Source: Bradyrhizobium agreste
Lineage (GTDB): Bacteria; Pseudomonadota; Alphaproteobacteria; Rhizobiales; Xanthobacteraceae
Assembly (NCBI RefSeq): GCF_016031625.1
Contig: NZ_JACCHP010000024.1
Coordinates: forward strand, 1 to 64,000
Direction of reading: 5' to 3'
DNA: 64,000 bases
This document shows positions 1 to 8,528 of the stretch, one piece after another; the stretch's first letter is position 1, and each line of letters opens with the position of its first letter. The position numbers and the translations under genes are program-made. The notes beneath the pieces were generated by a model. The model ran no database searches. It was given only the letters and a program-made list of their open reading frames with translations, and was not told the origin of the DNA.

Positions 1-416
1 GCGCGTGGCGGACGCGGGGTCTCGCCCTGGTCGTCGACATTGAAGGAGGGGCGGTCGGCGCGCGGCGGCGTCGGGGCCGGACGCGTGCGCGGCGGCACTG
101 CTGCCGGGTTGCCCTCGGTGGCACGGGTGCTGGCGCGGCGGAAGGCATCGCCACTTGAGCCGGAGGGGGCGCCGCCACCGGGACGCGAGGCCTCGCGGGC
201 CCGCTGGGCGGCCTCCGATTCGACCTTGCGGACGGCCTCCTCGAGCGACAGCCGTTCCCGGGTGATCTCGGATTCGGAGAGCGGCGGCTGCACGCTGCGC
301 AGCTGCGCGATCAGGGCCGTGCGCGCCCGCTCATAGAGCGCGCGACGGCTTTCGCCGGGAGCGTTGGGGTCCAGGGCGGCAATAGCTCGGGCGATCAGCG
401 GATAGTAATCAGCCAT
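1..416 (-). CDS. Hypothetical protein, C-terminus cut by window edge
   Basis: The reading frame starts at an ATG at 416 (MADYYPLIARAIAALDPN) and runs off the left edge. The first 75 or so residues are Arg/Ala/Glu-rich and probably helical. After them comes a low-complexity Gly/Pro/Ser/Arg stretch, so the visible part looks like a short helical domain followed by a disordered linker. It lies just downstream of purA on the same strand, 38 bp away, so the two may be cotranscribed. I recognise no enzyme motif or membrane segment. Function is unknown, and the missing C-terminus may carry the informative domain. Confidence 0.7.
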   Translation of the reverse strand, partial: MADYYPLIARAIAALDPNAPGESRRALYERARTALIAQLRSVQPPLSESEITRERLSLEEAVRKVESEAAQRAREASRPGGGAPSGSSGDAFRRASTRATEGNPAAVPPRTRPAPTPPRADRPSFNVDDQGETPRPPR

Positions 417-453
417 TTCTACTCAACTATACGCGCGTCCCGGTAAGATATCG

Positions 454-1746
454 TTAAGCCTCAAACGGATTTTGCACCAGGATAGTATCTTCGCGTTCCG
501 GGCTGGTGGAAAGCAGCGCGACCGGACATCCCACCAATTCCTCGATCCGCCGGACATATTTGATGGCCTGCGCCGGCAGGTCGGCCCAGGACCGTGCATT
601 GGCGGTCGGCTCCTTCCAGCCCTCGATGGTCTCGTAGATCGGCTCGACGCGGGCCTGCGCGCCCTCGCCGGCCGGGAAATGGTCGATCTCCTTGCCGTCG
701 AGCTTGTAGCCGGTGCAGACCTCGATCGAATCGAAGCCGTCGAGGATGTCGAGCTTGGTCAGCGCGAGGCCATTGATGCCGCAGGTCCGGACCGCCTGGC
801 GGACCAGCACGGCGTCGAACCAGCCGCAGCGGCGCGGACGGCCGGTATTGGTGCCGAACTCGCGGCCGCGCTCGCCGATCTTGCGGCCGATCTCGTTGTC
901 CTGCTCGGTCGGGAACGGGCCCTGGCCGACGCGGGTCGTGTAGGCCTTGCACAGGCCGAGCACGTAGCCGACCGCGCCCGGCCCGAGGCCGGCGCCGGTC
1001 GCGGCCTGGGCCGCCACCGTGTTGGAGGAGGTGACGTAGGGATAGGTGCCGTGGTCGACGTCGAGCAGCGCGCCTTGCGCGCCCTCGAACAACATGCGCT
1101 TGCCGGCACGCCGCTCGATATCGAGCAGCCGCCAGACCGTCTCGGCGTAGGGCAGGAGCTGGGGCGCCATCGCCATGAGCTCCTTCAGGATCACGGCGCT
1201 GTCGAATTCCGGCAGGTTGAGGCCGCGGCGCAGCGCGTTGTGGTGCGCCAGCAGGCGTTCGATCTTGTGCGGCAGCGTCTGATGATCGGCGAGATCCATC
1301 AGGCGGATGGCGCGGCGGCCGACCTTGTCTTCATAGGCCGGGCCGATGCCGCGGCGGGTGGTGCCGATCGCGGTCGCGGCGCTGGCGGATTCGCGGTGTG
1401 CATCGAGCTCGCGGTGCAGCGGCAGGATCAACGTGACGTTTTCCGCGACACGCAGGTTGTCGGGACCGACATCGACCCCCTGCGACCTGAGCCTGGCGAC
1501 CTCGTCGAGGAAGGCGGCGGGGTCGAACACCACGCCGTTGCCGATCACCGACAGCTTGCCCTCGCGCAGCACGCCGGAGGGCAGGAGCGCGAGCTTGTAG
1601 GTCTTGCCGTTGATCACCAGCGTGTGGCCGGCGTTGTGGCCGCCCTGGAAGCGGACGACGATATCCGCCTGCTCCGACAACCAGTCGACGATCTTGCCCT
1701 TCCCTTCGTCGCCCCACTGGGCGCCGACGACGACAACATTGGCCAT
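454..1746 (-). CDS. purA: Adenylosuccinate synthetase
   Basis: 430 aa, the usual length for PurA. It catalyses the GTP-dependent joining of IMP and aspartate to adenylosuccinate in cytosolic AMP synthesis. The P-loop-like GDEGKGK motif is at residues 12-18 with the catalytic Asp13, and GGHNAGHT carries the catalytic His41. The IMP-binding GTTRRGIGPAY stretch lies near residue 130, and TGRPRRCGWFD near residue 300. All key residues are present and the protein starts at the first ATG (MANVVVVGAQWGDEG). Its upstream region holds a dispersed repeat (1779-1826). Confidence 0.98.
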   Translation of the reverse strand: MANVVVVGAQWGDEGKGKIVDWLSEQADIVVRFQGGHNAGHTLVINGKTYKLALLPSGVLREGKLSVIGNGVVFDPAAFLDEVARLRSQGVDVGPDNLRVAENVTLILPLHRELDAHRESASAATAIGTTRRGIGPAYEDKVGRRAIRLMDLADHQTLPHKIERLLAHHNALRRGLNLPEFDSAVILKELMAMAPQLLPYAETVWRLLDIERRAGKRMLFEGAQGALLDVDHGTYPYVTSSNTVAAQAATGAGLGPGAVGYVLGLCKAYTTRVGQGPFPTEQDNEIGRKIGERGREFGTNTGRPRRCGWFDAVLVRQAVRTCGINGLALTKLDILDGFDSIEVCTGYKLDGKEIDHFPAGEGAQARVEPIYETIEGWKEPTANARSWADLPAQAIKYVRRIEELVGCPVALLSTSPEREDTILVQNPFEA

Positions 1747-1778
1747 TCGCGGGTAATCCTGTTCAACCTGTCTCTAGA

Positions 1779-1826
1779 GGCATGATCCTCGCGGAAAACC
1801 GGTGCCCACTCTTCCGGGATCACGCC
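1779..1826. repeat. Dispersed inverted repeat, GGCATGATC family
   Basis: Imperfect inverted repeat with outer arms GGCATGATC and GATCACGCC, and an inner GGAAAACCGGTGCCCAC core. A related element with AGCATGATC/GATCATGCT arms is at 53347-53413 in this window. It lies in the purA leader region. Confidence 0.6.
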
Positions 1827-2120
1827 TGCGCCCAGCCCAATCGGCAGCCGGAGCCGCCCGCACGCAAGGCAGCCAACCGGATAAAGGAAGCAGCCCTTCT
1901 AGGCAAGCAAGAACGGGGCTTTTTCGGGCTCCGGAGCCGGGTCCAAGCCCTTGATATCCGCGGAAAATCCCGAACCCTTAAGGGCCGGCGCAGCCGCTTC
2001 GACCAAAGCGTGAGAGGCCGCCTTCGCCGCCAGCATGGTCGCGATGCGTCCGCCCCCCGTTGATGCAACCTCGTTTTACGTGTCTTTGGACCTGCCGGGC
2101 GATCAGCCGGCCCGGACCTT

Positions 2121-2140
2121 GCCGGGCCGGAGGGCCCGGC
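2121..2140 (+). promoter_or_regulatory. Strong hairpin in leader of EamA gene
   Basis: A perfect 8-bp stem GCCGGGCC/GGCCCGGC encloses a GGAG loop, ending 29 nt before the ATG at 2170. No T-tract follows, so it is not a classical terminator. The loop resembles a Shine-Dalgarno core but lies too far from the start to serve it directly. Its role is unknown. Confidence 0.35.
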
Positions 2141-2169
2141 GCACTCGACGCGGGGCTCCAATAATCACA

Positions 2170-3102
2170 ATGTCCGCCACCGGCCAGACCACGCGCGCGG
2201 AAACATCCGGCCACAGCTGGATCGCCAACCAGCCTTACCTGCTGCTCAGCATCACTGCGCTGTGCTGGGCCGGCAACGCCATCGTCGGGCGGCTCGCTGC
2301 AGGCCACATTCCCCCGGTCACGCTATCGTTCCTGCGCTGGTTCTTTGCCTTCCTGCTGGTGCTGCCGTTCGCCTGGAAGCACCTCGTGCAGGACTGGCCG
2401 GCGATCCGCGGCAAGCTCGGGCTGATGGTCACGCTCTCGGTCACCGGCATCGGCGCCTTCAACACGCTGCAATATTGGGCGCTCGAGCATACCCAGGCGC
2501 TGAACACGCTGCTGCTGCAGTCGGCTGCGCCGCTGCTGGTGGCGCTGTGGTCGCTGGCCATCCTCGGCATCCGTCTCACCGCGGCGCAGGCCTTCGGCGT
2601 GCTGCTGTCGATGTGCGGCGTGCTCACAATCCTGCTGCATGGCGATTTCACCACGCTGTCGAGCATCGACTTCAACAAGGGCGACCTGATCTTCCTCGTC
2701 GCGCTCCTGATCTTCGCGCTCTATTCGGTGCTGTCGCTGAAGCGGCCGCCGATGCACGGCCTCTCGTTCCTCGCCTTCACCTTCGGCTGCGGCGCCGCCT
2801 GTCTCATTCCGCTGGAGATCTGGGAATTGTCGGCGCGGGCGGTGATGAAGCTCGACGGGCCGAACCTCTTGACCCTGTTCTACGTCGCCGTTTTCCCCTC
2901 GGCACTCGCCTATCTCTGCTTCAATCGCGGCGTGCGCCTGATCGGCGCCAACCGCGCCGCACCGTTCTTCCACGTCGTGCCGGTGTTCGGCTCGATCATG
3001 GCGATGGCTTTTCTGGGCGAGCACCCGCAGGCGTTCCACTTCATCGGTTTTGCATTGGTGCTGGCGGGCGTATTCGCCGCGTCGCGGAAGCAGGCGACTT
3101 AG
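2170..3102 (+). CDS. EamA/DMT-family transporter (paralogue 1)
   Basis: 310 aa from the ATG at 2170 (MSATGQTTRAETSG), with about ten hydrophobic segments arranged as two EamA halves. It belongs to the drug/metabolite transporter superfamily, inner-membrane exporters of amino acids or metabolites. The substrate cannot be told. The LLLSITALCWAGNAIVGR opening is nearly repeated in the gene at 4287, and both end with the NR.GVRLIGANRAAPFFH-type element and an FxLAGVxxASR tail, so they are duplicates. A longer frame upstream (from 2035) exists, but codons before 2170 run through hairpin-rich leader DNA. I prefer 2170 because its protein aligns with the paralogue's start. Confidence 0.9.
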   Translation: MSATGQTTRAETSGHSWIANQPYLLLSITALCWAGNAIVGRLAAGHIPPVTLSFLRWFFAFLLVLPFAWKHLVQDWPAIRGKLGLMVTLSVTGIGAFNTLQYWALEHTQALNTLLLQSAAPLLVALWSLAILGIRLTAAQAFGVLLSMCGVLTILLHGDFTTLSSIDFNKGDLIFLVALLIFALYSVLSLKRPPMHGLSFLAFTFGCGAACLIPLEIWELSARAVMKLDGPNLLTLFYVAVFPSALAYLCFNRGVRLIGANRAAPFFHVVPVFGSIMAMAFLGEHPQAFHFIGFALVLAGVFAASRKQAT

Positions 3103-3439
3103 GCGACCGTTTCGTCCAAACACGCAGGTGCCTCTTTCACCCTCCCCTGGAGGGCAGGGCTATCGCATGTGGCGCACACGATGCTGCGGCATCGGCGGTG
3201 GGCTCCCTGTACCCTTTTGGGTGCGGTTCTTGGAATGCGCCGCGGGTCTCGCGAAGTGAAGCTTAGCGAAACGGAGCGTGACCTGCGGCGCCGGCGCAGA
3301 TCAGCGTAGGATTCCGGAACCGAGCCGATTCGCCGGGAGCAACCAAGCGCTCCCCGTGGTCCAACCACCTGGAGAGGATGTGTGCCCTGACGGATTGGCC
3401 GTGATCGATGCCCCGTGGGGAGTCCGCGCCACCGAGCCG

Positions 3440-3580
3440 CTTGCGGGGGAGGGCTGGGGTGGGGGTGTCTCCGCGTTGGGATTGTCGAGGATTGTGGAGG
3501 ACGTCCCTGCGTGGCGAGAGCCCTCACCCGCCGCGCTCTGCGAGCGCGTCGGCCTCTCCCGCAAGCGGGAGAGGCGGAGC
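3440..3580. repeat. Palindromic repeat element
   Basis: GC-rich inverted element. GGGGGAGGGCTGGGGTGGGG on the left faces CCCTCACCCGCC and a CTCTCCCGCAAGCGGGAGAG hairpin on the right. It is related to the element at 41535-41687. Confidence 0.6.
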
Positions 3581-3624
3581 AAGCCCGCGGACAATCTTCG
3601 TGAAATCCATATGCGATTGCCCTG

Positions 3625-3770
3625 CCCTGGAGAGGGAGGGTCGATCGCGCGTAGCGCGAGCGGGGTGGGGTGATCTCTCCGTTCGGGCACTGTTTGATGC
3701 GGAGAGACCGTCACCCCACCCCGCTCCGCATTGCGCTTCGCTTCATGCGCAGCGACCCTCCCCCTCCAGG
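3625..3770. repeat. Long imperfect palindrome, about 145 bp
   Basis: The left part (GGAGAGGGAGGGTCG ... GCGGGGTGGGGTGATCTCTCCG) is mirrored by the right part (CGGAGAGACCGTCACCCCACCCCGC ... GCGACCCTCCCCCTCC). Transcribed RNA could fold into one long hairpin. It lies at the 3' end of the DUF1330 gene. Confidence 0.7.
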
Positions 3771-3792
3771 GGAGGGTAAGAAGAGCGCGCCG

Positions 3793-4194
3793 CTATTTCG
3801 GCTTGAACTTGCTGTACGCCTCGCTCGTCGCAATGATCACGTGCTCGGCGCAGCCGTTGACGCGATGCGGATCGGCTTCGCGCTCGTAGGCTTCCGAGGT
3901 CATCATGTCGAGAAAGGCCGAGACGGACGGGTAATGCACCAGCGCGACGAAGTCCCAATCGTTGCCCGCGTGCGGACCGAGCGCGACCGCCTCGGCTTCA
4001 CCGGTCCAGAGCAGCGTGCCGCCGCGCGCCTTGATCATCGGCACCGTGATCGCGCTGTAGCGCAGGTATGCCTCCCGGCCCGACCCGTTGCCGTCGCGCG
4101 AGCGCGCGTGGAAGCGCATCAGGTTCAGCATCACCACCGGCGCATTCGAATCGAGCCGCTCCAGGCCCTCGATGTTCAACATATTGACCGCCAA
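3793..4194 (-). CDS. DUF1330-family protein
   Basis: About 133 aa with the features of the small dimeric ferredoxin-like DUF1330 family: an N-terminal NMLNIEGLERLDSNAPVVMLNLMRF, a central GGTLLWTGEAE strand and a C-terminal LVHYPSVSAFLDMMTSEAYE helix. Biochemical role unknown. I chose the TTG at 4194 because GAGGAGGTGTCA gives an ideal ribosome site 5 nt before it. An in-frame ATG at 4221 would add nine residues but has no visible Shine-Dalgarno. It is transcribed away from the EamA gene at 4287. Confidence 0.85.
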   Translation of the reverse strand: MAVNMLNIEGLERLDSNAPVVMLNLMRFHARSRDGNGSGREAYLRYSAITVPMIKARGGTLLWTGEAEAVALGPHAGNDWDFVALVHYPSVSAFLDMMTSEAYEREADPHRVNGCAEHVIIATSEAYSKFKPK

Positions 4195-4286
4195 TGACAC
4201 CTCCTCAAGGCTCGGCTGCATTGTAGCATTGCGGCGCTGTGACTTGTGCCACGACGGTAATCCGGCGCAAGCTCGCGTAAACGCCC

Positions 4287-5222
4287 ATGACAATTGCTTC
4301 GCCCGCGTCACCGGCCGCTGGTCCGGCCAGCTGGCTCAACAACCAGCCTTATCTGCTGCTCAGCCTGACCTCGCTGTTCTGGGCCGGCAACATTGTGATC
4401 GCGCGCCATGTCGGCGCGCATGTACCGCCGCTGACGATTACCACGATCCGCTGGTTCGGCGTGTTCCTGATCCTGCTGCCGTTCGCCTGGCCGCATCTGA
4501 AGCGCGACTGGCCAGCCTTGCGCAGGAGCCTGCCCCTGATGCTGTTCCTGTCGCTGGTCGGCTTTGCCTTCAACAACGCGATCTCGTACTGGGCGATGCA
4601 ATACACCGAGGCGCTGAATGCGCTTCTAATCCAGTCGGCGGGTCCGCTGTTCGTGGCGCTGTGGTCGCTGGTGCTGTTCGGGGTGCGGCTGACCGGCGCG
4701 CAGCTCGGCGGCATCGCGATCTCGCTGCTCGGCGTGCTGATCATCATCCTGCGCGGCGACCTCGCGGCGCTGGCAAGCATCAGCTTCAACAGGGGCGACA
4801 TCATGTTCGCCTCCTCGCTGGTGGCGTTCGGGCTCTATTCGGCCCTCATCCCGCGCCGGCCGAAGATCCACCAGCTCTCCTTCCTGTCCTTCACCACCTG
4901 CTGCGGCGCGACCATGCTGCTGCCGACGGCGATCTGGGAGGCGGCGAGCGGCCGCGTGCTGCAATTCGACGCGATCACGCTGGCGACGCTGGGCTACATC
5001 CTGATCTTTCCCTCCACCCTCGCCTATCTCTTCTTCAACCGCGGCGTGGCGCTGATCGGGCCGAACCGGGCGGCGCCGTTCTTTCACTTGGTACCGGTGT
5101 TCGGCTCGGCGATGGCGATCCTGCTGCTCGGCGAGAAGCTCCAGCCATTCCACCTGATCGGTTACGCACTGGTGCTCGCTGGGGTCGTGCTTGCCTCGCG
5201 CCGCGGCTCGGCGGTGACGTAA
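4287..5222 (+). CDS. EamA/DMT-family transporter (paralogue 2)
   Basis: 311 aa with ten predicted membrane segments in two EamA repeats; an inner-membrane metabolite exporter of unknown substrate. It closely resembles the product of 2170-3102 along its whole length: the NQPYLLLSLTSLFWAGN start, ALNALLIQSAGPLFVALWSL in the middle, NRGVALIGPNRAAPFFHLVPVFGS near the end. This suggests local duplication followed by insertion or exchange of the material between the copies. A palindromic repeat begins 15 bp after its stop codon. Confidence 0.92.
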   Translation: MTIASPASPAAGPASWLNNQPYLLLSLTSLFWAGNIVIARHVGAHVPPLTITTIRWFGVFLILLPFAWPHLKRDWPALRRSLPLMLFLSLVGFAFNNAISYWAMQYTEALNALLIQSAGPLFVALWSLVLFGVRLTGAQLGGIAISLLGVLIIILRGDLAALASISFNRGDIMFASSLVAFGLYSALIPRRPKIHQLSFLSFTTCCGATMLLPTAIWEAASGRVLQFDAITLATLGYILIFPSTLAYLFFNRGVALIGPNRAAPFFHLVPVFGSAMAILLLGEKLQPFHLIGYALVLAGVVLASRRGSAVT

Positions 5223-5236
5223 TTCCGCGCGACGGA

Positions 5237-5373
5237 TCTCGTGTCCCGGACAAGATGCAGCGCGCCAGCGATGCATCGCGGAGCCGAGACGCAGATTGCC
5301 GCGGGCGTGGGCCCCGGTTCAGCAGTGCATCACGCCGCGAAGAGTGGCGCGATGCACTGCGCCCGGGGCACGA
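5237..5373. repeat. Dispersed inverted repeat, CTCGTGTCCCGGACA family, copy 1
   Basis: Begins TCTCGTGTCCCGGACA and ends with the inverted CCCGGGGCACGA. The first 40 or so bases are nearly identical to those of the copy at 6426-6585, so the TctC-like gene sits between two copies. Confidence 0.75.
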
Positions 5374-5444
5374 AACTGATGTCTTCCGATCTTGGCGAAG
5401 ACAAGCTAGGTTCCCCGCCAACGAAAAAGAGGGAACGACCAGAC

Positions 5445-6422
5445 ATGATTTCCGGGCTGATACGAAACCTGCGGACCGTCGCCGCGGCCGCGCTGTGCCT
5501 CACGGCAGCATCCACCGCTCACGCCGACACCTATCCCAGCCGCAACATCACGCTGGTGCTGCCGTTCGCGGCCGGCAGCGGCACCGACACCACGACGCGG
5601 CTGATCTCGCAGCACCTGTCGCAGGCGCTCGGCGTTCCCATCGTGATCGAGAACAAGGCGGGCGCCAACGGCATGCTTGCCGCGACCTATGTCGCCAAGG
5701 CCGCTCCCGACGGCTACACGCTGCTGGTGACGACCAACACCACTCATTCGGCCAATCCCTATCTGCTCAAGAACCTCACTTACGATCCGGTCAAGGATTT
5801 CACCCCGATCGCCCGCACCGGCGATCTGCCCTTCATGCTGGTCATCAATCCCGAGGTGCCGGCCAAGACGGTCGGAGAGCTGGTGGCCTACGGCAAGGCC
5901 AATCCAGGCAAGCTGAGCTACGCCTCGGGCTCGTCGGCGGCGATCGTGTCAGGCGCGACCTTCGCGCACAATGCCGGGCTCGACCTGCTGCACGTGCCCT
6001 ACAAGAGCTCGCCGCCGGCGCTCAACGACGTCATGGGCGGACGCGTCTCGATGATGTTCGTCGACATCCTGACCGGTCTGCCCCACGTCAACGGCAACGC
6101 GCTGCGCGCGCTCGCCGTCACCACCAAGGACCGCTCACCGCTGGTGCCGCACCTGCCCTCGATGCAGGAGGCCGGCGTTCCGGACTTCGACATCTCGTCC
6201 TGGCAGGGCTATTTCGGCCCCGCCGGCATGCCGAAGGAGATCGTGACGCGGCTCAACACCGAGATCCGCAAGATCATCGAGAACCCGGAGATCAAGGCCA
6301 AGCTCGCCACGCTTGGCATGGACGCCTTTTCCGGCACGCCGGAGCAGCTCGGCACCTTCGTGAACGAGCAGCTGGTGCTGTGGGAGAAGCTGATCACCAA
6401 CGCGAAGATCGAGAAGCAGTAG
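5445..6422 (+). CDS. TctC (Bug)-family tripartite tricarboxylate binding protein
   Basis: 325 aa from the ATG at 5445, preceded by AGAGGGAACG. A Sec signal peptide (RTVAAAALCLTAASTAHA) ends about residue 27. The mature part has the Bug-fold signature YPSRNITLVLPFAAGSGTDT, then VIENKAGANGMLAA and a DGYTLLVTTNTTH loop. Such proteins bind small carboxylates in the periplasm and feed TctAB carriers. No tctA or tctB is adjacent, so it is an orphan whose ligand and partner cannot be inferred. Dispersed repeat copies flank it on both sides. Confidence 0.93.
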   Translation: MISGLIRNLRTVAAAALCLTAASTAHADTYPSRNITLVLPFAAGSGTDTTTRLISQHLSQALGVPIVIENKAGANGMLAATYVAKAAPDGYTLLVTTNTTHSANPYLLKNLTYDPVKDFTPIARTGDLPFMLVINPEVPAKTVGELVAYGKANPGKLSYASGSSAAIVSGATFAHNAGLDLLHVPYKSSPPALNDVMGGRVSMMFVDILTGLPHVNGNALRALAVTTKDRSPLVPHLPSMQEAGVPDFDISSWQGYFGPAGMPKEIVTRLNTEIRKIIENPEIKAKLATLGMDAFSGTPEQLGTFVNEQLVLWEKLITNAKIEKQ

Positions 6423-6425
6423 AAC

Positions 6426-6585
6426 GGTCTCGTGTCCCGGACAAGATGCAGCGCGCCAGCGATGCATCGCAGAGCCGGGACCCAGGCTGCAGCAAGCATG
6501 GGCCCCGGCTCTGCAGCGCACCGCTGAACCGGACGATGCTTCGCATCGCCGGGGAAGCGCTGCGCTGCGTCCGGGGCACGAGACC
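6426..6585. repeat. Dispersed inverted repeat, CTCGTGTCCCGGACA family, copy 2
   Basis: The outer arms GGTCTCGTGTCCCGGAC and GTCCGGGGCACGAGACC are near-perfect inverted repeats, with an inner GATGCTTCGCATCGCCGGGG segment also seen in the repeat at 41535-41687. It lies between the convergent tctC-like and chemoreceptor genes and may act as a bidirectional end of transcription. Confidence 0.75.
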
Positions 6586-6589
6586 TGTC

Positions 6590-8275
6590 TTACGCCGCGC
6601 GGACCTTGGCGAGGAAGCCATCGACGGCATTGCGCAGCGCGCCGGACTGGTTGTCCAGCTCGCGGGCGTTCGTGAGCACGTCGCTGGCCGCGCTGCCGGT
6701 CGCTTCCGCGGCCGAGGTGACGCTGCCGATATGGGCGTTGATCTCGCTGGATCCGGCCGCGACCGACTGGATGTTGCGGGCGATCTCGCGCGTCGCCTCG
6801 CCCTGCTGCTCGATCGATGCGGAAATGCCGGCGGTGATCTCGCTCATCTCGGCGATCGTCTGGGTGATGCCGGAGATCGCCGCCACCGCGTCGCTGGTCG
6901 AGGTCTGCATCGCCGCGACCTGGGCGGAGATCTCCTCGGTCGCCTTCGCGGTCTGGTTGGCGAGTGCCTTGACCTCGGAGGCGACCACGGCGAAGCCGCG
7001 GCCGGACTCGCCGGCACGCGCCGCCTCGATGGTGGCGTTGAGCGCGAGCAGGTTGGTCTGCGCCGCGATCGAGTGAATGAGCTTGACCACCTCGCCGATC
7101 TTCTCGGCACCGGTGGAGAGCTCCTGCACCGTGGCGTTGGTGCGCTCGGCATCGTTGACGGCACGGCTCGCAACTTCGGTCGAGCGCGTCACCTGGCGCG
7201 AGATTTCCGCAACCGAGCTCGACAGCTCTTCGGCGGCGGCCGCAACGGTGCCGACATTGCCGGACGCCTTCTGCGAGGCGGCACCGACGGTCGCCGCGCG
7301 CGAGGAGGCATCGCTGGCGGTCGCCGTCATCGATTGCGCCGTGGTCTGCATGCCGGCTGCGGCCGCGGAGACCGAGCGGACGATGCCGTTGACGCTGCGT
7401 TCGAAGTCGTTGGCGATCTCCTCCATGGCGCTGCGGCGTTCCGCTGCGGCGCGTTCCTTGGCGTCCGCCTCGGTCTTCTCGAGGTCGCGGATGCGGACCG
7501 CGTTGTCCTTGAAGATCTGGACGGTCGCGGCCATCGCGCCGACCTCGTCGCCGCGGCCGACGCCGGGGATATCACCCTCGAGCTTGCCGTCGGCGAGATC
7601 CTTCATGCGGGCGCCGAGCAGAGCCAGCGGAGCACTGATGCTGCGGCCAAGCAGCCAGGCGATGCTGCCGGCAACCACGACGATGCCGAGCACCGCCAGG
7701 CCGAGCAGCCAGTAGACCGGGCCCATCTTGGCGTCGATGTCATCCAGATAGGCGCCGGTGCCGAGATACATGTCGAAGCCGGGGACCGCGACGGCGTAAC
7801 CGATCTTGCGGATCGGCGTTTCCTGGCCGGGCTTCATGTATTCGTATTGAAGCAGAATCTCGCCGTTGGCCTTGACGCCGTTCATCAATTCCAGCGACAG
7901 CTTGCGGCCGTTGGTCACGACGTCCATTCGGTTGGTGCCGATGACCTTCGGATCGGGCGCAAGCTGGGTGAGACCGTCATAGGACGTGCCGAACAGGTAG
8001 CCGGCACCCTTGTCGTAGGTCATCGCGTTGCCGTAGCGGCGAAGCTCGGCCATCGCGGCGTCCTTCGTCATCTCGCCGGCATCGACGCGCTTCTTCAACG
8101 CGGCGGCATAGTTGCGCGCCAGCTCGACAATCGCCTTGGCCTGGTCGATGCGCGCATTCACCATCTCGCGCTTCATCAGATAGCCGGCGAGAACTCCGGA
8201 GATGCAGAGGCCGAACAGCGTGACGCCGACGAGAATGCCAAGCTTCGAGGCGATCTTCAGATTGCTCAACTTCAC
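6590..8275 (-). CDS. Methyl-accepting chemotaxis protein with single Cache domain
   Basis: 561 aa from a GTG at 8275 (VKLSNLKIASKLG), chosen because GGAG lies 8 nt upstream. A first membrane helix (about 9-30) is followed by a periplasmic sCache_2-type sensor (about 40-185; YDKGAGYLFG, GKLSLELMNGVK, MYLGTGAYLDDI). Then come a second helix (about 190-210), a HAMP linker and a long cytoplasmic coiled coil. The conserved hairpin tip is IHSIAAQTNLLALNATIEAARAGE. It senses a small periplasmic ligand and signals to CheA/CheW. It is monocistronic, with no che genes nearby. Many sCache_2 receptors bind small organic acids, but the ligand here is unknown. Confidence 0.95.
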   Translation of the reverse strand: MKLSNLKIASKLGILVGVTLFGLCISGVLAGYLMKREMVNARIDQAKAIVELARNYAAALKKRVDAGEMTKDAAMAELRRYGNAMTYDKGAGYLFGTSYDGLTQLAPDPKVIGTNRMDVVTNGRKLSLELMNGVKANGEILLQYEYMKPGQETPIRKIGYAVAVPGFDMYLGTGAYLDDIDAKMGPVYWLLGLAVLGIVVVAGSIAWLLGRSISAPLALLGARMKDLADGKLEGDIPGVGRGDEVGAMAATVQIFKDNAVRIRDLEKTEADAKERAAAERRSAMEEIANDFERSVNGIVRSVSAAAAGMQTTAQSMTATASDASSRAATVGAASQKASGNVGTVAAAAEELSSSVAEISRQVTRSTEVASRAVNDAERTNATVQELSTGAEKIGEVVKLIHSIAAQTNLLALNATIEAARAGESGRGFAVVASEVKALANQTAKATEEISAQVAAMQTSTSDAVAAISGITQTIAEMSEITAGISASIEQQGEATREIARNIQSVAAGSSEINAHIGSVTSAAEATGSAASDVLTNARELDNQSGALRNAVDGFLAKVRAA

Positions 8276-8528
8276 GGGATAGCTCCGGCAAGAACGGGAT
8301 ACGGGCACGCGAGTGAATCGATCGAAATTGAATCAACTTTTAGGGAGCGACACCTTAGCAAGTTCCTTACGCGTCTCCGTAGAAGCCCTGACGGCGCCGA
8401 CAAAACCGGCAATATTCATCGCTTCGGACAACCGGCAATTGTACGCACTCGCCCGGATTTCGCGTAAAAGACGCAAAGGCCCGCCCGTGGAGGCGGGTCA
8501 CAACAAGAAACCAGATCGGGAGCAGAGA

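Larger units (their letters stand above)
1747..2169. other. Intergenic region between purA and EamA gene
   Basis: Divergent 423-bp spacer with no convincing gene. It contains a dispersed inverted repeat (1779-1826), a 12-bp perfect palindrome GGCTCCGGAGCC (1927-1938) and a strong hairpin just before the EamA gene (2121-2140). Promoters for both flanking genes must lie here, but I could not assign -35/-10 elements. Confidence 0.6.
3103..3792. other. Gene-free patch of palindromic repeats
   Basis: 690 bp without a credible gene. It is dominated by GC-rich palindromic elements: one at about 3440-3580 containing CCTCTCCCGCAAGCGGGAGAGG, and a long one at 3625-3770. Short pieces of the same vocabulary (ACCCTCCCCTGGAGGG) occur at about 3139-3155. 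Open frames here are repeat-driven and mutually overlapping on both strands. Confidence 0.7.

Noticed and set aside
40..336. Small plus-strand frame at the left edge
   Set aside because: It is antisense to the edge-cut gene downstream of purA. Its Arg/Ser-rich translation looks like a shadow.
1747..2169. Riboswitch or small RNA upstream of the EamA gene
   Set aside because: There are strong hairpins, but no conserved riboswitch core was recognised and no terminator-type T-tract follows.
3103..3792. Possible CRISPR array
   Set aside because: The repeated units are long palindromes of unequal size and spacing without regular spacers, and no cas genes are near.
4088..8467. Very long plus-strand open frame of about 1459 codons
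   Set aside because: It runs through EamA and TctC genes in another frame and antisense to the chemoreceptor. Its Arg/Ala/Asp-rich translation is typical of GC-rich shadow frames.
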